DNA from: Candidatus Kapaibacterium sp.
GTDB lineage: Bacteria > Bacteroidota > Ignavibacteria > Kapaibacteriales > UBA2268
Assembly: GCA_023957315.1 (NCBI GenBank)
Contig: JAMLHE010000002.1
Span: forward strand, 62,001 to 126,000
Reading direction: 5' to 3'
DNA length: 64,000 nucleotides
The notes under the pieces: model-generated
What the model saw: only the letters and a program-made list of their open reading frames with translations
The model's database searches: none
Told to the model about the DNA's origin: nothing
Position numbers and translations under genes: made by a program
Shown here: piece after piece, positions 17,182 to 27,000 of the stretch
Layout of the letters: the number at the start of each line of letters is the position of its first letter
How positions within the stretch are numbered: position 1 is the stretch's first letter

Positions 17182-18501
17182 TTATTTTACTCTATCAATC
17201 CATGTTTGTGCAAATCCGTATCTCAATGCTGCTGCTCTCGCTTCTTCCCTCGTGTCATATGTCCCGAATCTTACTCTGTACCACTTTACATCACGAATCA
17301 TTTGTTCGCTGATAAAAGCATCATTAACGCTTTTGGCTCTCAATTTCTCCAACCATCTATTTGCATCTTCCTTCGATGGTGAAGCATATATTTGCACAGT
17401 AAACTCTTCCTTAACGTTATCACGTACAAAGGGCTGTTTAGTTTCAGTTTTTCTTTCAGGAATTATCGAAACTAGGTCTTCGTGCTTCTTAGGTGCTTCT
17501 TTTGCTTTTGGTATTTCAGTCTTTGCAGCATGTGTTTTGTCTGCAATTACTTTATCTGTTTGAACCTTTGGTGCCTCAGTGGTAGTCTTCGCTTTTGGTT
17601 GCTGAACAGGCTTAACGGGTGCCGCTTGGGGTTTGCTCGGTGGCACATCAAGTTTTTTCTCAACCATAACTTCAGCCATAGTTTCAGGTTCGGGCTCTAC
17701 AAATTGTTCAACGCTATCTATTGTAATTACTGCTACCGGTTCTGCCTCTTTTTCGACTTGAGCAGGTGGTGATTCTTGAATTGTCTTTGCCGTATCAGTA
17801 GCAATTTCACTTTGCTGATCAGATAATGGCAAATACACAAAATAAATAACAGAAAGAGAAATCAGTAATAAAGCAGCTACAATTCCTGCAATCAATAAAA
17901 TCGGGAATACTTTTCGCTTTTTTTCATCTTCTTCATCATCTTTTTTAGCATCCTCTTTAGCTTCGTCAGATTGGGGCATTTCCACTATCAGTGGCACTGC
18001 TGCTGCTGAAGCATTGGAATCGTCTGTATCGGTATCTTTGTCGTCGGGGGCTATTTCGTCGAGATAAATTTTTTCTGCACCGGATAATTCTTTGTCATGG
18101 TCATAATTATCTACGATAGGAGTATCATCAACTGGTAAGCTTGGCTTAACAGTCTGAACTTTATCTTTATCTAATAAATCTTTAACAAAATCCTTGAAAT
18201 CATCGTCCATCACTAAGACAGCTTCTTTGGGTGGAGTTGGAACCGATACATCTTCAGGCGATTCCGCTACCGAAACTTCGGGCTTGTCTGATTGCTCAAC
18301 GACATTTTTCAGAACTTTGTAATCAGCTCCAGTATCAATGTCAGAAATTTGCTCGGGCTCTTTCGGAATGTCAAAAATCTCTTCAATATCCTCGATATAG
18401 TCAGAATTTCCAAGAGCAAAAGTATCGTCGTCGGGTTCGCCAACGTCGAATCCGCTCAATCTTTCCTCTTCGCTCAATATGTCTTTTTGCAATTTCGCCA
18501 T
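17182..18501 (-). CDS. SPOR-domain membrane protein
   Basis: I start at ATG 18501 (MAKLQKDILSEEERLSGFDVGE), one base after the stop of the barrel gene. An upstream in-frame ATG at 18558 would overlap that gene. The 439-residue product has a long acidic cytoplasmic region, one transmembrane helix (VFPILLIAGIVAALLLISLSVIYF region), a P/K/E-rich periplasmic linker and a C-terminal SPOR domain (FTVQIYASPSKEDANRW, then WYRVRFGTYDTREEARA). SPOR domains bind denuded peptidoglycan glycans, so this links the operon to the cell wall or division site. Confidence 0.87.
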   Translation of the reverse strand: MAKLQKDILSEEERLSGFDVGEPDDDTFALGNSDYIEDIEEIFDIPKEPEQISDIDTGADYKVLKNVVEQSDKPEVSVAESPEDVSVPTPPKEAVLVMDDDFKDFVKDLLDKDKVQTVKPSLPVDDTPIVDNYDHDKELSGAEKIYLDEIAPDDKDTDTDDSNASAAAVPLIVEMPQSDEAKEDAKKDDEEDEKKRKVFPILLIAGIVAALLLISLSVIYFVYLPLSDQQSEIATDTAKTIQESPPAQVEKEAEPVAVITIDSVEQFVEPEPETMAEVMVEKKLDVPPSKPQAAPVKPVQQPKAKTTTEAPKVQTDKVIADKTHAAKTEIPKAKEAPKKHEDLVSIIPERKTETKQPFVRDNVKEEFTVQIYASPSKEDANRWLEKLRAKSVNDAFISEQMIRDVKWYRVRFGTYDTREEARAAALRYGFAQTWIDRVK

Positions 18502-18502
18502 A

Positions 18503-20110
18503 TTAGAATTGCCACATGATACCAAAATTGAAGAAAACCCCTCTCTCCTTATAACCATTAAATATCACAATGTCGCTGTTAGTCAAGTTTTCCAAAGAAG
18601 CAAAAAGCAATAAAGATTCAACAACATTATAATTTAATTCAGTTTTCAAATTTATAAAAGAACTAATTTTTATAGTATTTTCCAAATCTGCAAATCTTTC
18701 ACCAAAATAATCAATTCCAATTTTAGTGCCAAACTTTTCTGACCATTTTCTTGAATAATTTCCGGAAATTTTCAATTCGGGATAATAAGGCACAAAATTC
18801 CCGTCGTAATCAGACAATGTAGCCTTTGTGGCAGTTAGATTTCCGATTACTTTATCGCTTTCAGTCAAATTCCAATAAAACTCAAAATCCGAACTGATAA
18901 TTGTAGCTTTTTCGTAATTTATCACGAACGCACCGGGAATAAAGATTAAATCATTCAAATAGACAGGCAATCTGTCCACGTGACGGAAATTAAATCCGGC
19001 ATTGACACCGATTTTATGAGTAGGATGGAAATTCAGAATCCCTTTGGCATTGATTATATCGTAGGAATAATCGAATGAGGCATATTGCGAAGTGTAAGGA
19101 TTGGTATATACAAGTTCTTTGAAATTATTGTTCTTCAACCCACTCCGAGCATTTCCGCGAATAGTGAATAATTCATTCATTCTGTATTCAATTTCGCCAA
19201 AAATCAGCAATCCACCACGACTTATGTCATTGTCATTGCTTGCAATTTGAAATCCGACTGCTCCTGTCATAGTCAATTTATTTGTCAGCAAGGACATCTC
19301 GCCGTCCAATTGGATGAATTGAGCAGAATTACTTCGCAAATTGTGCATATCCATAAATAAATTTGCAGAGACAAAGAAATTATTCCAAAGTCTGTCTAAT
19401 TTCAAATAGCCGAAGTAATTGTTATCGGCAGTTCTTATGCCGTCAGTTTTCATCCCAAAACCATTGAAACCTGCTCCAGCGTTGAAATTCAATTCGCTGA
19501 AAGTGCCGTCAACGTCAACATTTACACCGAAATTCTTGATGTCTCTCTCCAATGCCAATGTGCTGCCATAAAGCATATAGTCACGACTTATGAAATTGAC
19601 TTCTGTACGCGTGCGGCTGCCACCGAATATAAAGAATTTTTCGGGGGCGATGAAATCACTTGTGAGTTTGAAATCCAATTTGGAATATTCAGAATTTTTC
19701 ACATGTCCTGTGGAATTTTCGAAATTACCTGTTGCATACAAATCATAGCCGTTGATTTTAATACCGCCACCTGCTCCGATAGCGGCGGTGCCGTATCGCC
19801 CGAATTGCCCTTTAACAAAAGCATCAGCCGGAACTGCAATGCCTACATCAACAGGTAAAGAAGGTGGATTGAGAGCTTTAATCGGCATCTTATCCAAAGA
19901 ATTTAAGGAATCCAACTCACCTACGGTAAGTGGAATCGGGTTACTTGGGTCTTGCTTAATTCCTGCATTTACATCAAGTTGCAAATCGCCACGAATAATG
20001 AAGGTAGGCAAATCAATCGGTTCAGTCGTTGTCGGCTTTTCCGATTCTTGAGCCACAAGTCCCAAAGTAGAAATTACAAATATTAAAATGTACTTTTTCA
20101 TATTCATCAT
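18503..20110 (-). CDS. outer-membrane beta-barrel protein, TonB-receptor-like
   Basis: The 535-residue protein begins with MMNMKKYILIFVISTLGLVAQ, a signal peptide. The mature part alternates polar and aromatic residues in many amphipathic strands and ends in F (NFGIMWQF), the classical signal for barrel insertion. A canonical plug domain or TonB box is not obvious; the first 100 residues are short and Pro/Asp-rich. The start ATG shares its A with the TAA of the upstream TPR gene, so the two are coupled. It probably forms the outer-membrane component served by the TonB protein of the same operon. The substrate is unknown. Confidence 0.78.
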   Translation of the reverse strand: MMNMKKYILIFVISTLGLVAQESEKPTTTEPIDLPTFIIRGDLQLDVNAGIKQDPSNPIPLTVGELDSLNSLDKMPIKALNPPSLPVDVGIAVPADAFVKGQFGRYGTAAIGAGGGIKINGYDLYATGNFENSTGHVKNSEYSKLDFKLTSDFIAPEKFFIFGGSRTRTEVNFISRDYMLYGSTLALERDIKNFGVNVDVDGTFSELNFNAGAGFNGFGMKTDGIRTADNNYFGYLKLDRLWNNFFVSANLFMDMHNLRSNSAQFIQLDGEMSLLTNKLTMTGAVGFQIASNDNDISRGGLLIFGEIEYRMNELFTIRGNARSGLKNNNFKELVYTNPYTSQYASFDYSYDIINAKGILNFHPTHKIGVNAGFNFRHVDRLPVYLNDLIFIPGAFVINYEKATIISSDFEFYWNLTESDKVIGNLTATKATLSDYDGNFVPYYPELKISGNYSRKWSEKFGTKIGIDYFGERFADLENTIKISSFINLKTELNYNVVESLLLFASLENLTNSDIVIFNGYKERGVFFNFGIMWQF

Positions 20111-23100
20111 TATTTATTTTTTATTCTATTTAGTCTGCTTTTAGCAGTCTTACCATAATCATCGTCCGGTCTGATTATTTCCAACACACGGTAAATTTCG
20201 CGTGCGGAATCGAATTGTTCGAGATTTTCGTAACATTCGCCCAGATTGAGCAATGATTGCGAATACCAGTCTTCATACCCCTCAAATTTGTCCTTTACTA
20301 TCAAAAATGATTCAATAGCTTTAATGTAGTTCTTATCACGCATCCATAATTCACCAATTCTGTACCGAGATTCGGACGAAATTTTGGGATTGTCGTCAAT
20401 ATCGGCAATGAATTGGAAATGATGTCTTGCCGAATCATATTGTCCCAGTGTGCGGTAGTGCATAGCTATACGATATCTTGATTGGTCGCCCCAATCATTA
20501 TCCTTGTATCTTGTGGCGACTTCCTCAAAAATTGCGAGTGAGGATGTCGTATCACCAATTCTGTATTTTATAACTGCTCGTTCAAATCCTGCTTGTCCTG
20601 CGTATTCATTCTCAGGGTAAGTAATTTGCAAATGGCGAAGAAGCGAATCCGCTTTTTGGATATTCGCTAACTCGATTTGCAACAAACCGCCTTCCATTAA
20701 TGACATTGGAGCGTACTGACTCTGTGGGTGTTCGCGAATTATTTTGCTGAACATTCGCTCTGCTTGGTCGGTTTCGTTCAAGCTGCTGTAGCTTTTTGCC
20801 ATCATATAGAGCACTTCAGGCACATTCTCGTTATTCGGATTTTTTGCTACAAATCGTTCATATTCCGAGATTGCATCTCTGAATTTCCCGCCTTGGTAAA
20901 ACATTTCACCAATTTTCTTTTGGAAAACGGGAGCAAATGGCGATTCGGGATTTGTCGCGACATATTTGTTGGCAATTTCGATAGCTTCGGATTCGCGTCC
21001 CAATGCCATCAAACTATATTGCACACTCCTGATTGCTTCAGGAGCAAGCTGATTGCCCGGATATGATTCAATCACTATTTTATAATTTTCTATTGATTTT
21101 TCAAATTCACCCATATTATAATAAGCATCGCCGATTGCATAATATGCTCTCGGGACCAAAGTGCTTTGGGCATATGCGGTAATTAGGAAATGGAAATTAT
21201 CAATTGCTTCCGTATATTTTTTTTGTTGGAAGCGAATCCAACCGATTAGATATAGCGAATTTGGTGCATACGAAGAGCGTCCGTAAAGCCGAACAAAATC
21301 TAATAGAGAAGTGATGGATTGCTCCCAACTATTATTTCGGTAAAGAGCGTGAGCGAGTTGGTACGATGCGTATTGTCCTTCTTCCGTTCCCGGTGACATT
21401 CTGGCTGCTCGTCTGTACGAATCAGCCGCTTTGCCGAAACTTTTGTCCAAATAATAGCCATCGCCTTGCCTTGTTAGTACTTCTACGGCGTATTTTGACT
21501 TTGGAAATTCTCTAATCATATTATCGAAAACCCTCGAAGAATTGTTGAAGTCCCGTAACCTGAAGTGTGACCATCCCAGACCATACATTGCTTCTTCTTT
21601 TCGGATTGTCATTGGGTATCTGTTCAACAAATTGTCGTAAGCTTCGATTGAATTTCTAAGCAAATCTGTGCGGAAATAAGCTTCGCCAAGCCAAAAGAGA
21701 GCTTCATCTGTTCGGGCACCGTCTTTGTTCTCGGCAATATAAGCCTGCAAATACGGAATTGCTTCTGTAGCGCGGCGAGATTTCACTAATGTTATGCCTT
21801 GATTCAATTTTGTCAGTGCGAGATAATATTTCTTATTAGGCATATTTATCTCTGTTGCATTTTCCGCTAAGAGTTCAGCCTTTTTGAATTCACCTGCGGC
21901 GCGTTCCCATAATTTCATCTCGATATATGTAGCACCCAAAATCAAACTTATTCTAACGGAAGTACGTGCATCTTGGGTTTCGCGGGCTGCACGTTCGAGT
22001 GTTTTCATAGCTTGGTCAAATTCACCTGCTTCGTATTGCATTTGCCCAACTTCCAAGAGCACAAGCCCTAAAAATGGGTATGCAGGTTGCATTCCGAGAG
22101 CTGAAAATTCTCTCCGCGCTTGCTCATTTTTCCCTGCACGCTTAAGCGAAACGGCTCTATAAAGCGATGCAACGGGAACTGCCCTTTGCGAAAGTTCGGA
22201 ATCAGAATTGATAACCAAATCAAATTTTGATATTGCATCGTCGTATCGTTCCAAATTCATCAATGCCCAGCCGAGGCTGTTCAAGGCATCGTATCTAAAT
22301 TCGGAATTCGGATATTTTTCGAGCAAATAGTTGAATTCTCTTTCCGCTTCGGCGTAATTTTTTGCAAGATTGTATGATTCTCCTTTTAGAAATGAAATTT
22401 GTTCCGGCAAATCTTCTACAAAATAATTTTGTTTGTCTGAAAAACCGATTTCTTCGCTTTGTAACTTTCTATGCAGAGTTTCCGCTCTCTCCAAAGCTAC
22501 CAAAGCCGTTGTCGGTTTGCGAAGTGCAATATTACTATTTGCGGTTCGGACGAGCGAGACAAGCATAACGGGCGTTCCCGGATATTTATTTTCGATTATC
22601 CGGTAGTAAACCAATGCCGAATCGTAGTTCCTATTAATTTCGTGAATTCTGCCCAAAAGGAAATACGAATCATCGGTATATTGCCCTTGGGATAAATTTG
22701 CGACTCCATCAAAAAGCACAGGGATGGCATCGAGGTGCTTTCCTTGCTGGGACAGAGACAACGCCAAAAGATAATTGGAAATGTGCGCGTTATAGTAATA
22801 GTCGCTATCGTTACGAGTGCTGAAAGCTTCGAGTGAAGATATTTTGGCTGAGGTAAAATGCAACTCTGCCTTCTCGAATTTTTTAGCTTTAAAAGCGATA
22901 AACCCGCGTTGAATGAGAGCAAAAGGCACAAAGGGCGAATTTGTTCGTGTTTTGGCAAATTCTGCCAAACGCGAATCTGCCATAGAAAGGTTTCCGGCTA
23001 CCAAATCGAGTTCGGCGCGGAGCAATTCTGCCTTGTCACCCGATGGGTCATCGGGGAAATTCTTGATTTTATCAAGTATCTTATATTCGCTAAGGTGCAT

Positions 23101-23229
23101 CAAACCACGCTCGAAGTATGCTTCGCTCTTGTCGGTCAGTTGCGTTCCATAAGATATTGGCATCTCCAATACAGTCGCATTTGCAAATGTACTAAATGCC
23201 ACAAAAAACAACAGTATTCGTGTTATCAT
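20110..23229 (-). CDS. large TPR-repeat envelope protein
   Basis: The 1039-residue protein has a signal peptide (MITRILLFFVAFSTFANA). About twenty or more tetratricopeptide repeats follow, with recurring patterns such as YYNAHISNYLLALSLSQQGK, EALFWLGEAYFRTDLL and NSLYLIGWIRFQQKKY. It is probably periplasmic and a protein-protein scaffold, similar in design to CpoB/YbgF-type or other Bacteroidota TPR proteins encoded next to TonB receptors. It is the first gene of the operon TPR, barrel, SPOR, TonB, 58-residue peptide. Confidence 0.85.
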   Translation of the reverse strand: MITRILLFFVAFSTFANATVLEMPISYGTQLTDKSEAYFERGLMHLSEYKILDKIKNFPDDPSGDKAELLRAELDLVAGNLSMADSRLAEFAKTRTNSPFVPFALIQRGFIAFKAKKFEKAELHFTSAKISSLEAFSTRNDSDYYYNAHISNYLLALSLSQQGKHLDAIPVLFDGVANLSQGQYTDDSYFLLGRIHEINRNYDSALVYYRIIENKYPGTPVMLVSLVRTANSNIALRKPTTALVALERAETLHRKLQSEEIGFSDKQNYFVEDLPEQISFLKGESYNLAKNYAEAEREFNYLLEKYPNSEFRYDALNSLGWALMNLERYDDAISKFDLVINSDSELSQRAVPVASLYRAVSLKRAGKNEQARREFSALGMQPAYPFLGLVLLEVGQMQYEAGEFDQAMKTLERAARETQDARTSVRISLILGATYIEMKLWERAAGEFKKAELLAENATEINMPNKKYYLALTKLNQGITLVKSRRATEAIPYLQAYIAENKDGARTDEALFWLGEAYFRTDLLRNSIEAYDNLLNRYPMTIRKEEAMYGLGWSHFRLRDFNNSSRVFDNMIREFPKSKYAVEVLTRQGDGYYLDKSFGKAADSYRRAARMSPGTEEGQYASYQLAHALYRNNSWEQSITSLLDFVRLYGRSSYAPNSLYLIGWIRFQQKKYTEAIDNFHFLITAYAQSTLVPRAYYAIGDAYYNMGEFEKSIENYKIVIESYPGNQLAPEAIRSVQYSLMALGRESEAIEIANKYVATNPESPFAPVFQKKIGEMFYQGGKFRDAISEYERFVAKNPNNENVPEVLYMMAKSYSSLNETDQAERMFSKIIREHPQSQYAPMSLMEGGLLQIELANIQKADSLLRHLQITYPENEYAGQAGFERAVIKYRIGDTTSSLAIFEEVATRYKDNDWGDQSRYRIAMHYRTLGQYDSARHHFQFIADIDDNPKISSESRYRIGELWMRDKNYIKAIESFLIVKDKFEGYEDWYSQSLLNLGECYENLEQFDSAREIYRVLEIIRPDDDYGKTAKSRLNRIKNK

Positions 23230-23378
23230 ATTGTTTGAGACATCCTATTTTCAATAATGTGTATCAATTTCGACAGGAAATAGGACTTCCTTATCAATCC
23301 TTCCGAAAAGATACTATATGCTGCATTACAAAACTACTAAAAATAGACGAAATTTACGTGAAAAAGTTGATTTAAAAA

Positions 23379-23840
23379 TTAAATCTCGGTTTCTGTAAGT
23401 TGAGATTTGCTATAAGGAGTATTGGAGGCAGTTTGGGAATTGTTTTTGAGCGAGTGGTGGTTGATTCCGCAATATTTTGCAATTGCTTCTTTGAGCTTTT
23501 CTTGGTCGGCACGGTTAAAGTTACGAATTTTAGACAAAGTGGCATATTCATTTGCCTTAGCACATTCTTTACAATTTGGGATATCTTCGGAGGCAAGTAT
23601 GTCAATTTTTTGTTGTGCTAACTCATATTGGTTGAATCCAAAACGGATTCCGGCAAACACTAAATAGCCAAAAGCTACTACACCGACAGCTTCGAGAAAG
23701 TTTATTGGCTCTAAATCGCTGTATCTTATCAAATAGCTGTTCCAAAACCACGTAAGAACGAGGGCGCTTACTTTGAGTAAGACCGCAAAGAATAACATGT
23801 GTAAGATTGCTTTAACGGCACAATGTTTTAAAAAATTCAT
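23379..23840 (-). CDS. uncharacterised membrane protein with CxxC motif
   Basis: I prefer ATG 23840 (MNFLKHCAVKAILHMLFF), giving 153 residues; an upstream ATG at 23918 is possible. Two hydrophobic helices (about residues 8-30 and 45-65) are followed by a charged cytoplasmic region with NCKECAKA and a polar tail rich in Ser and Asn. I do not recognise the family. It is a single gene between the giant T9SS gene and the TPR operon. Confidence 0.6.
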   Translation of the reverse strand: MNFLKHCAVKAILHMLFFAVLLKVSALVLTWFWNSYLIRYSDLEPINFLEAVGVVAFGYLVFAGIRFGFNQYELAQQKIDILASEDIPNCKECAKANEYATLSKIRNFNRADQEKLKEAIAKYCGINHHSLKNNSQTASNTPYSKSQLTETEI

Positions 23841-23946
23841 ATAGAGTGTAGCTTCCTCATTACGAAATATTAAATTTGCTTTGATAATAAAAACGAAAGG
23901 TGCCAATAAATATTTCAAGTTTATTGACTTATGCTAAATTTATTAG

Positions 23947-23985
23947 CAAAAAAAAAAGAGACCGACTCATTTCGAGCCGGTCTCT
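23947..23985 (-). terminator. Rho-independent terminator of the giant T9SS gene
   Basis: On the minus strand AGAGACCG pairs with CGGTCTCT around an inner CTC/GAG stem and a GAAAT loop. Eleven T follow directly. It lies 25 bp past the stop at 24009. Confidence 0.93.
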
Positions 23986-24008
23986 ATTATTTAAATCAAA
24001 CCTGAGGC

Positions 24009-27000
24009 TTATTTGACGTACATGAATGGTACGTAAATAGCTTCGTAATCTGTGCTGATAAGGATGCTATAGCTTCCTTGTGCACGATTCGTAAGGTCTA
24101 TGTTGAAGTTGTGAACGCCAGCGCCACGAATTTGGTCAGATAGTACGGATACTAATTGACCGGCTGCGTTGCGGACTTCAATGCGTAAGTTTTGCTCAGT
24201 TGTCATCTCGACTTGTAATTTACCGAAATCTGTAACAGGGTTCGGAGTTACTTGTGAAACATAGATACTTTGCATTGAGTTAGGCATTGATAGTATTGGC
24301 ACTACGATTTCCGAAAGGTCTTCGATTGTACCGTCTTTGGCTATGTATGCTAAGCGATAGACATAAGTTTTGCCCACTTCGAGACGTGAGTCATCGTCGA
24401 GCAACTTATATGTACCACCGTTTACATTTCCGGCAACGTTGGCAATCTTAACGAATTCGAATGTTTCAGCGTCTGCACGGTAGATTTCAAAGCCTAAGCT
24501 TCCACCTTCTGAAGCAGTTGCCCAAGCGAGTTCTACTTTGCTTTCGAATGAACGTCCGTCAAAGCCGATTAACTCAAGACCTGCAAACATACCTTCCATC
24601 GAAGATGTTTTCTTGCTACGTGGGTTACCGGTTCCTGTCGTTGTTCTGTATTTTACTACTTGTTCTTGGTATTTGAAGTTTTCTTGGAGATATTCGCAAT
24701 AACCGCCATTTTGGTCTCCATTTGGTGGAGGAATATCATCTCCATAGAATCCGCCATAATTAGTAAAATAAACATCATAACGGAATTCGAATACTCTTGC
24801 ATAGTAAGTAGTGTTCGAATTCAATCCGGTTACGGTAACTGCTCTTGGTGTAAAGGCTTCGTCGCAAGCGCAATCCAATTGATAGTACAATGCTCTGTTG
24901 CCCGAACCAATGTCTTCGCCATCAGTTGGGAAGGCTACTGATGTAACTCCCATTTCAGCGCCATAAACGTTACCGTCTGATGGGAATACATTGACTGAAC
25001 TTCCTTGTTTGATTACAAGCAAACTACCTTCGCCGGTGGCTGTAGAAGCGCCTGATTTCAACCAACTAATATCGAATTTACTATTCGTTGTTCCTGAGAA
25101 TGTGATACCATAAGCTTGTTGCCCTGGTTCGCCACCCAAGAAACTCAAAGGTCCGTCATCGTAATAATCCCAACCACCATCTAACTCAGCAAATAATGCG
25201 TCGCACCACCAGTCATAGTATGAGTCTTTGCCGAGTGGGCTTTCGATATTACTACACTCGTTGTCTAAACCGAATTGCAAATTGGTAAATGTCTTAGAAG
25301 TTTGGCTTATGGGCCAATTTTCGTCAGCTAATGGAGTACCATAATTTGCATAGTGGTCAAGATAGAAGTCTTGGTCATAATCTAAGTAAGCTGGGACAAG
25401 GTTTACTCCACCATCGCATGGTTCAGCAAACAATCCAACTGTAACGCTGAATACTTCTGCTGATGGCAATGTCAAATCACAATCATAGTCATATTCAACA
25501 CCATTAATATGCGTAATAAACAAGTATTCAGCGACCGGACCTGTTTCAAATTCAAATGAATGACCCGGAGTCAAGTAATTTGGATTGTTACATTCGCCGC
25601 CGACTACTTCATAAACTACTGCACGATAATTAGTACATCCTGTCAAATAATCAACTGTTACTTGTGTGCCTGTTCCGTAGTAAACTACATAACCGCTACC
25701 ACCTGTAGTACATGTTAAATAATCGCCATATCCAAATTCGCTGTCTGCATAGTAACTAACGCCATTAACAGGGTCAACTTCGCAATCAGTATCTTCGAAT
25801 AGTATAACAATTACTGCATCGCCATCGCCGCGTGTCCAATTCAATTGAGCTTGAACTGCATACACATTGTCGGCAAAACCGCCACTTGCTTGTACTGTTG
25901 CTTGGCTTGCATTAACAAGGTTGATAGAAATCATATCAGTAACGACTTGAGCATTTGCTGCTAAGTCATATACCGAAGCACCTGTAGTAGGTCTGAATTC
26001 TAATACTTCGCAACCGTTAGGAGTTCCAACTACTGCGATTGTCAAGTATGCAAAATCATCGCCTGCTGTATGGTTAATTGCTGTAATAGATGCACCGGTA
26101 GCTGTACCACCGTTTTGGACGAATGTCAATGCCAAATCGCCTAAGACGACATCATCAACACTACCCATTACATCTTCATTCCACCAAATTGTAAGTTCTA
26201 CGTTGTCATTATTCCATGCTATGTCATAAAATTCCGGAGGAGTAATGTCATAGATGGTTTCAGCAGGAGCGTAACAATCTTCTTGTTCAGGATTGAACGG
26301 ATTGCCTGCTAAGTCAGTGATTCCGTGACCTGATGAATAGATACCAATCATTACAAGACCTTCTGTTGTAGGAGCAATTCCTACTGTGTAATCAGCACCT
26401 GAACCTGCGAAATCGTAAGTTGTGCCGTTTGTTACCACAAGGTCACTAACGTCAAAGTCGATTACATCTTCAGTCCAAGTAAATGATACTTCAAAGTTAA
26501 CATTTGAATGTGACGGAGCATCAATTACAAGGCAAGGAGCAGTAACGTCAAGAATGACTTCGTCTGTTGCATCAATGCCTGTATTACCTGCACAATCAGT
26601 CAAAGTAACTGCTAAATCAACAGGTCCTTCTGTGTCGTCGCAAATTACTACCGGTAATTCTGAATCACCTTCAAACATGAAGTTATCAATTTCGGTTATA
26701 CCAACTCCCAACCAAGTATCAGTTGCTCTTTGCTTAAATCCGAATACTTCGCCTGCCAGAACAGGAATTGATTCACTGCCTGACTGTGGATCATAATCAC
26801 CATTAGTAGTAAGCTGAGTGAAATCGCCATCAATTGTATAACCAAATGGGTCAAAACCTGAGCCACCGACATCATATGTCTCAAAATACCAATCAAATGA
26901 TATTGTACCATTTGCGGGTATTGTAATTGTTACGTCAACGTCGTTTTCTCCTAAAGCTTCTTCTTCATTATCTGCCGAAGTTACTAACAAAATAGTATTT

